From Actinomycetota bacterium (GTDB lineage: Bacteria > Actinomycetota > Thermoleophilia > Gaiellales > Gaiellaceae): DNA of 35,049 nt. The notes under the pieces are model-generated. The model searched no databases. It was given only the letters and a program-made list of their open reading frames with translations, and was not told the DNA's origin. Both the position numbers and the translations under genes were made by a program. The DNA lies in contig VAWR01000009.1 in NCBI GenBank assembly GCA_005885245.1, positions 1-35,049 of the forward strand, given 5' to 3'. This document shows positions 30,690 to 35,049 of the stretch, piece after piece; the first letter of the stretch is position 1, and every line of letters begins with the position of its first letter.

Positions 30690-32020
30690 CGGCGCGCCAG
30701 GACTTCCGCGAGCCGGTCGATGTCGCCCGGAGTCCGGCGCTCGGTGACAGCAACGAGCACCGCGTCGTCGAGGCCTTCGTAGTCCCGCCCCAGGGCGTAC
30801 CCGGGGTGAACTCCCTGTGCGCGAGCGTCGTGGATCGCCTCCTTCGCGTTCCGTCCGACGCGAACGGCAAACTCCTTGAACGTTGTCCGTTCAGGAAACA
30901 GCAGCTCGAGTCCGGCGTCCACCAGGCGACCCTTCGCATACTCGCCGAGGCTCATGCAGGTCTCCCCCACCTCCTTGAGGCCCTGCGGACCGAGCCAGGA
31001 GAGGTGTACGAGCCCGGCCAGCGCAAGCAGCGTTTGGTTCGTGGTGATGTTGGAGGTCGCCTTTTCGCGGCGGATGTGCTGCTCTCGCGTCTGCAATGTG
31101 AGGACATAGCCGCGCTCGCCCGCGGTGTCTACCGTCTCTCCGACGATCCGGCCCGGCATGCGACGAATGAACTCGTTCCTCGCCGCGAGGAATCCATAGT
31201 GCGGCCCGGCGAACGATTGGTAGTTGCCCGCGCTCTGGCCCTCGCCGATCGCTATGCCACAGCCGTACGCTCCCGGAGCCTCGAGTACCCCCAGCGAGAT
31301 CGGGTCCACGTGTGCGACGGCTATCGCACCGGCGTCGTTCGCAACGGCCGCGAGGTCCGGGGCCGGCTCGAGGCATCCGAAGAAGTTGGGCTGCTGGAAG
31401 ATCACGCAGGCGGCTTCGGCGGCAGCGCGACGGAGCTCGCCCGGGTCGGTCATGCCCCCGCGATGAGGAACCTCGACGATCTCGAGCCCGAAGCCGGGTG
31501 CGTATGTCTTCACGACCTGACGCACCTGCGGGTTCGTCGCCTCGGTGATGACCACGTTCGTCCTACCCGTCGCATGCTTCGCGACGTAGCAGGCGTCGGC
31601 TGCGACAGTCGTCCCGTCGTAGCCGGAGGCGTTCGAGACATCCATGCCCGTCAGCTCGCAGATCGCCGTCTGGTACTCGAAAATCGCCTGGAGCACGCCC
31701 TGGCTCATCTCGGGCTGATACGGCGTGTACGCGGTGAGGAGCTCGCCGCGTTGGAGCACCGTGTCGACAACGGCGGGCACGTAATGGTCGTACATGCCCG
31801 CGCCGAGAAACGAGAGCTCCTTGGAAGTGTCGACATTGCGAGCTGCCAGCTCCTCGAGCTGACGTGACAGCTCCTGCTCCGCCAGCGCCGGCTCCAGGTC
31901 GAGCTCCCGGCCGAAGCGCACGCCCTCCGGAATGTCTCGGAAGAGCTCCTCGACCGAGGCGACGCCGATCACGGCGAGCATCTCCTCGCGATCCCGCCCG
32001 GTCAGCGAGAGATAGCCCAA
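30686..32020 (-). CDS. gcvPA: Glycine dehydrogenase (decarboxylating) subunit 1, P-protein N-terminal half
   Basis: The 444-residue protein matches the N-terminal half of GcvP. The start GYLSLTGRDREEMLAVIGV and ELFRDIPEGVRF is characteristic, and SFLGAGMYDHYVPAVVD, YTPYQPEMSQGVLQAIFEYQT and NASGYDGTTVAADA follow. It forms the P-protein with GcvPB. The start is a TTG at 32020, six bases after the gcvH stop. No ATG or GTG in frame would keep the conserved N-terminus. It lies between gcvH and gcvPB in the operon. Confidence 0.95.
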   Translation of the reverse strand: MGYLSLTGRDREEMLAVIGVASVEELFRDIPEGVRFGRELDLEPALAEQELSRQLEELAARNVDTSKELSFLGAGMYDHYVPAVVDTVLQRGELLTAYTPYQPEMSQGVLQAIFEYQTAICELTGMDVSNASGYDGTTVAADACYVAKHATGRTNVVITEATNPQVRQVVKTYAPGFGLEIVEVPHRGGMTDPGELRRAAAEAACVIFQQPNFFGCLEPAPDLAAVANDAGAIAVAHVDPISLGVLEAPGAYGCGIAIGEGQSAGNYQSFAGPHYGFLAARNEFIRRMPGRIVGETVDTAGERGYVLTLQTREQHIRREKATSNITTNQTLLALAGLVHLSWLGPQGLKEVGETCMSLGEYAKGRLVDAGLELLFPERTTFKEFAVRVGRNAKEAIHDARAQGVHPGYALGRDYEGLDDAVLVAVTERRTPGDIDRLAEVLARR

Positions 32021-32026
32021 TTCAGC

Positions 32027-32422
32027 TCAGGCTTCTGCGACCACTTGCTTGTAGGCGTCGGCGTCGAGGAGAGACTCCGCCTCGCCGGCATCCGTCAGTC
32101 GGATCCGAATGAGCCAGCCCTCTCCATACGGATCGTCGTTCACCGTCTCCGGCTCAGCCACCACCTTCTGATTCACCTGGAGAACCTCACCGGACAATGG
32201 CGCGATCACGTCCGAGACCGCCTTCACCGACTCCACCTCGCCGTACGGCGCATCTTTGGAGATCGTGTCCCCCTCGTTCGGGGACTCGTAGTGCACGAGC
32301 TCTCCGAGGGCGTCCTGTGCGAACCACGTGATACCGAGGACCGCCTCTTCGCCTTCGATGCGAGCCCAGTCATGCTCCTTGTGGTACCTGAGATCGTCCG
32401 GGTAGGTCTCGCCCGCGGGCAC
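32027..32422 (-). CDS. gcvH: Glycine cleavage system H protein
   Basis: The 131-residue lipoyl carrier has DLRYHKEHDWARIEG at the N-terminus and the lipoylated Lys67 in GEVESVKAVSDV, followed by APLSGEVLQVN and PYGEGWLIRIR. It shuttles the aminomethyl group between P and T proteins. GTG 32422 overlaps the gcvT stop by one base (TAGTG), with an AGAGGAG stretch immediately upstream. The open frame continues upstream over gcvT only as a shadow. Confidence 0.96.
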   Translation of the reverse strand: MPAGETYPDDLRYHKEHDWARIEGEEAVLGITWFAQDALGELVHYESPNEGDTISKDAPYGEVESVKAVSDVIAPLSGEVLQVNQKVVAEPETVNDDPYGEGWLIRIRLTDAGEAESLLDADAYKQVVAEA

Positions 32423-33477
32423 TAACTCTCCTCTCGCTTGTAGATCGGTCGCTTCACGACCCGCGCGCGCCGCGGCTTGCCGCGAACGTCGATCGTCAAA
32501 GGAGTATCCGGCGCAGCAGCATCGGCCGGGACGTAACCGAGCCCGATTCCACGGTCGAGCATCGGCGAGTGAGTGCCGGACGTGACCTCGCCGCCGCCCT
32601 CGATTGCCATCCTCTGGCGCGGAATCGCCTTCTCCTCCATCACGAACGGAACGAGCCTCTGGACGGGCCCGAGTGCCTTGATCTCGCGGAGCTCCTGCGC
32701 ACCGGAGAACTCTTTGTCGAGCGCACAGCACCAACCGAGACCGGCAGAGATTGCATCCGTCTCAGGCGTGATGTCGTTTCCGTGCAACGGATAACAGACC
32801 TCGAGGCGCAGCGTGTCACGAGCGCCGAGCCCACAGGGGACGGCACCGCACTCGAGGACGTGATCCCAGAGCGCTTCGGCGTCCTCGGCCATGACGAGCA
32901 GCTCGCAACCGTCCTCGCCGGTGTAGCCCGTGCGGTTGACCATGCACTGGACGCCGCCGATCTGTCCCTCTTCGAACGTGAACTGGTCGGCCTTGGGCAG
33001 ACCGAGCCGTTCGATCGCGCGCGGACCCTGCACTGCGAGCAGGGCATACTCGTCCGACACATCTCTCACGTCAGAGCCGGGAATCTCGCGCTCCTTCAGC
33101 CAACGCCCGTCCGGCTCGCGGTTGGCCGCGTTGACGATCAGCAGGTACCGGAACTCGTCGAGCCGGTAGACGATCAGGTCGTCGATGATCCCGCCACGCT
33201 CGTTGGTCAGGAGCGTGTACTGCGCCTGGCCGGGGCCGATCTTCTCGAGGTCGTTCGAGAGTGTGGCCTGCAGCAGCTCCGTCGCGCGCGGCCCTTCCAC
33301 CTCGAACTCACCCATGTGCGAGACGTCGAAGACGCCGCAGTCGCTCCGGACCGCCTTGTGCTCGGGAATGACGCCCTCGTACTGAACAGGCATCTCCCAG
33401 CCGGCGAAGGGCACCATGCGCGCGCCAAGAGCGACGTGCCGGTCGTGAAGCGGTGTCCGCAGAAGCGTCTGGGCCAT
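32422..33477 (-). CDS. gcvT: Glycine cleavage system T protein (aminomethyltransferase)
   Basis: The 351-residue protein transfers the methylene group from GcvH to tetrahydrofolate and releases ammonia. MAQTLLRTPLHDRHVALGA, MVPFAGWEMPVQY, FDVSHMGEFEVEGP, NRTGYTGEDGCELL, LGARDTLRLEVCYPLHGND and EVTSGTHSPMLDRGIGLGYV are standard. ATG 33477 fits the family start and is 8 bases behind TAGCAT, so translation is probably leaderless. The upstream 31 codons of the frame are not conserved. It is the first gene of the gcvT-gcvH-gcvPA-gcvPB operon. Lipoamide dehydrogenase (L protein) is not in the window. Confidence 0.96.
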   Translation of the reverse strand: MAQTLLRTPLHDRHVALGARMVPFAGWEMPVQYEGVIPEHKAVRSDCGVFDVSHMGEFEVEGPRATELLQATLSNDLEKIGPGQAQYTLLTNERGGIIDDLIVYRLDEFRYLLIVNAANREPDGRWLKEREIPGSDVRDVSDEYALLAVQGPRAIERLGLPKADQFTFEEGQIGGVQCMVNRTGYTGEDGCELLVMAEDAEALWDHVLECGAVPCGLGARDTLRLEVCYPLHGNDITPETDAISAGLGWCCALDKEFSGAQELREIKALGPVQRLVPFVMEEKAIPRQRMAIEGGGEVTSGTHSPMLDRGIGLGYVPADAAAPDTPLTIDVRGKPRRARVVKRPIYKREES

Positions 33478-33485
33478 GGCAGACG

Positions 33486-33491
33486 ATGCTA
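33486..33491 (-). promoter_or_regulatory. -10 element TAGCAT of the gcv operon
   Basis: TAGCAT on the minus strand ends 8 bases before ATG 33477, pointing to a leaderless gcvT transcript. A -35 is not clear. Confidence 0.45.
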
Positions 33492-33508
33492 ACGAGCGCC
33501 AGAAAGGT

Positions 33509-33550
33509 GCCGCTCCGGCTGTGTCTCCTGAGAGGCGCAACCGGAGCGGC
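33509..33550 (-). terminator. Perfect 10-bp stem-loop between ftsZ and gcvT, likely ftsZ terminator
   Basis: GCCGCTCCGG and CCGGAGCGGC form a perfect 10-base-pair stem around a 22-base loop that itself holds a short TCTC/GAGA pairing. On the minus strand the stem is followed by ACCTTTCT, a weak U-rich tail. It stands between the ftsZ stop and the gcvT -10. It would suit ending ftsZ transcription, or less likely folding in a long gcvT leader. Confidence 0.45.
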
Positions 33551-33645
33551 GGACCGGGTCGTGGGGTCAACCGGGGAGGATGAACCCCAAGAGGGCGTAG
33601 CTCAGATACCGCACCCGCGGAATCCCAAACCCGATCCGATGGGAG

Positions 33646-34713
33646 CTATTCGTCCCGGAGGAACGAAGGAACGTCCAGGATTTCTCGCGAGACGTCGAAG
33701 CCCTCCGCCGCCCCCGCCGGGATCGGCGGCTCGAGCGGCGTGGCCTCGCGACGCCGGCGGCGGCCGCCCTGTCCCCCGAAGCCGGTCGCGATCACGGTCA
33801 CCTGTACCTCTTGGCCGATCGAATCGTCGATGACCGCCCCGAAGATGACGTTCGCGTTCTGATCCGCGGCGCCGGTGACGACCTCGGCGGCCTCGTTGAC
33901 CTCGAACAGGCCGATGTCCGAGCCGCCCGTGACGTTCAGGAGGATGCCGGTTGCGCCCTCGATCGAGGCCTCGAGCAAAGGCGAGGAGACGGCGGTGCGC
34001 GCGGCCTCGGCGGCACGGTTCTCGCCCGACGCGCTGCCGATGCCCATCAGGGCCGAGCCCGCGTCACGCATGATCGTGCGAACGTCGGCGAAGTCGAGGT
34101 TGACGAGGCCGGGCTCGGTGATCAGATCCGTGATGCCCTGGACGCCTTGGCGCAGGATGTCGTCCGCCATCCGAAACGCTTCGACGACTGAGGTCTGACG
34201 CTCGACGACCTGGAGCAGCCGGTCGTTCTCGATCACGATCAGCGTGTCGACGCGGTCACGAAGCTGGTCGATGCCGCGCTCGGCCTGGTCGGCGCGCTTG
34301 CGACCCTCGAAGGCGAAAGGTCTCGTGACGACGCCGACGGTAAGTGCACCGATCTCCTGACCGAGCTCTGCGACGATCGGCGCACCCCCGGTCCCGGTGC
34401 CGCCGCCCTCACCGGCGGTGATGAACACCATGTCCGCGCCCTTCAGCGCTTCCTTCAATTCGTCGCGGCTCTCCTGCGCGGCGGCCAGTCCGATCTCCGG
34501 ATCGGCACCCGCGCCGAGACCTCGCGTGGCCTCTGCGCCGATCTGAATCTTCACGTCGGCGTCCGTCATCATGAGCGCCTGCGCGTCCGTGTTCACGGCG
34601 ATGAACTCGACACCCGACAGTCCAGCGTCGACCATGCGGTTGACCGCGTTGGTGCCGCCGCCGCCGACTCCGACGACCTTGATCACAGCGAGATAGTTAC
34701 CTGTCTGGCTCAT
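33646..34713 (-). CDS. ftsZ: Cell division protein FtsZ
   Basis: The 355-residue tubulin homologue polymerises with GTP into the division ring. The nucleotide loop is [15 protein letters not shown] at 13-27. The tubulin signature is [12 protein letters not shown] at 101-112. The T7 synergy loop is [11 protein letters not shown]. The short linker is basic and the C-terminal binding peptide DVPSFLRDE is intact. The Glu and Gly variants of the signature are those I associate with actinobacterial FtsZ. ATG 34713 has no strong ribosome site. A consensus-like promoter lies at 34811-34783. It follows ftsQ in the same direction, and ftsA is absent between them. Confidence 0.97.
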   Translation of the reverse strand: MSQTGNYLAVIKVVGVGGGGTNAVNRMVDAGLSGVEFIAVNTDAQALMMTDADVKIQIGAEATRGLGAGADPEIGLAAAQESRDELKEALKGADMVFITAGEGGGTGTGGAPIVAELGQEIGALTVGVVTRPFAFEGRKRADQAERGIDQLRDRVDTLIVIENDRLLQVVERQTSVVEAFRMADDILRQGVQGITDLITEPGLVNLDFADVRTIMRDAGSALMGIGSASGENRAAEAARTAVSSPLLEASIEGATGILLNVTGGSDIGLFEVNEAAEVVTGAADQNANVIFGAVIDDSIGQEVQVTVIATGFGGQGGRRRRREATPLEPPIPAGAAEGFDVSREILDVPSFLRDE

Positions 34714-34782
34714 GATGCTGAAGGTGCCCCGACCTCAAGCTGGACTAAACCGTTGGGGCGGCCGGGGGCCCTCCTGCGCAGC

Positions 34783-34811
34783 AGGGTACGCTGCTCGAAC
34801 CGGGGTGTCAA
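34783..34811 (-). promoter_or_regulatory. Sigma-70-type promoter of ftsZ
   Basis: On the minus strand TTGACA (34811-34806) and TACCCT (34788-34783) are separated by exactly 17 bases. This is the best -35/-10 pair in the window. Transcription would begin near 34776, giving a leader of about 60 bases before ATG 34713. Confidence 0.65.
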
Positions 34812-34828
34812 CGCGACCACCATCAAGC

Positions 34829-35049
34829 TCAACCTGAGGGTTGAGGGTTGCGCCCCGCGACTGGGCGCTCCGGCACGGTGAGGTCGAGGTAATCGGGACC
34901 CCCTTTTCTCGGAAGAGCGAGCAACGGGAGGATCCCGCGTGCGATCGCGATCTTCAAACGGAGGTCGACCGGAACGCCGAGCTGGATTTCGAGGCCCCCA
35001 CGCAGGCCCAGCGTGATCTGGCCGTCGAGCGCGCGCACGAACGAAATGC
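34829..35049 (-). CDS. ftsQ: Cell division protein FtsQ, C-terminal end (cut by window edge)
   Basis: The minus-strand frame runs open from the right edge to TGA 34829, encoding about 73 residues. VRALDGQITLGLRGGLEIQLG, then DLRLKIAIARGILPLL and YLDLTVPERPVAG match the C-terminal beta domain of FtsQ/DivIB, where the final YxDVxVPERPV wording is typical. The protein is a single-pass divisome protein that links FtsB/FtsL to the ring. The signal anchor and POTRA domain lie beyond the window. Its position directly upstream of ftsZ is the usual dcw-cluster order. Confidence 0.82.
   Translation of the reverse strand, partial: ISFVRALDGQITLGLRGGLEIQLGVPVDLRLKIAIARGILPLLALPRKGGPDYLDLTVPERPVAGRNPQPSG

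Noticed and set aside
33509-33550. Glycine riboswitch before gcvT, suggested by CTCTCAGG
   Set aside because: The 5' half of the aptamer (GGAGAG and GCCGAAGG-type boxes) is not found, and the gcvT -10 at 33491-33486 lies downstream of this element, so it would not be in the main gcvT transcript.
33593-33605. tRNA gene, suggested by GGGCGTAGCTCAG
   Set aside because: Only the acceptor/D-arm start matches. No anticodon arm, T-arm or matching 3' acceptor follows.

Overview
The window is GC-rich, densely coded bacterial chromosome. I read it as Actinomycetota. FtsZ carries the actinobacterial GTP-binding signature ([12 protein letters not shown]), ftsQ lies directly next to ftsZ with no ftsA, many genes start with GTG, and many starts sit 5-8 bases behind a TAnnnT -10 hexamer, as expected for leaderless mRNAs. 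A deep-branching class such as Thermoleophilia (Gaiellales-like) is my best guess. It rests on overall gene style and is not proven by the sequence. Almost everything is housekeeping or general metabolism. I see no phage, insertion sequence, plasmid or CRISPR locus.

Layout. 1-138 is the start of a formiminotransferase gene running off the left edge, divergent from a SAM methyltransferase and a uracil-DNA-glycosylase-like gene (158-1341). 1370-5123 encodes two ABC exporter half-transporters that look like a heterodimer with one degenerate ATPase site. 5169-6874 holds a membrane protein and an HD-fold protein. Two tRNA genes follow (Glu on -, Gln on +), then an alpha/beta hydrolase. 8102-13624 is a minus-strand cluster: a receiver-domain response regulator, an M3-like metallopeptidase, an M14 carboxypeptidase and a secreted subtilisin with ten pentapeptide repeats. 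13849-17121 has gltX, divergent from nfo (endonuclease IV) and an MFS transporter. 17093-22069 has a Cys-rich protein, a Ca2+/H+ antiporter and a MacB-type ABC ATPase with its FtsX-like permease. 22038-26143 has a threonine aldolase, a stand-alone MshEN-domain protein, a GH13 glucosidase and rlmN. 26144-26864 has no intact gene but holds a broken gene for a secreted protein. 26865-29193 carries msrB-msrA, a small membrane protein, an LspA-like protein and an HExxH protein. 29190-33477 is a glycine cleavage operon, gcvT-gcvH-gcvPA-gcvPB. It is followed by ftsZ and the 3' end of ftsQ at the right edge.

How the genes work together. The gcv operon converts glycine to CO2, NH3 and methylene-tetrahydrofolate. 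The formiminotransferase at the left edge and the threonine aldolase also feed one-carbon or glycine metabolism. MsrA and MsrB repair oxidised methionine. Nfo and the UDG-like protein are base-excision repair enzymes.

The most notable signal is not a protein. Three divergent gene pairs (around 148, 15126 and 17592) each have one TAnnnTA heptamer that reads as a -10 element on both strands. A fourth pair (around 25147) has two -10 hexamers back to back that share a TA step. In three of the four pairs both genes appear leaderless. Other points of interest are a possible structured leader with mutually exclusive hairpins before the subtilisin gene, the subtilisin repeat array, the broken secreted-protein gene, and enzymes lacking an expected catalytic residue (HD protein, LspA-like protein).
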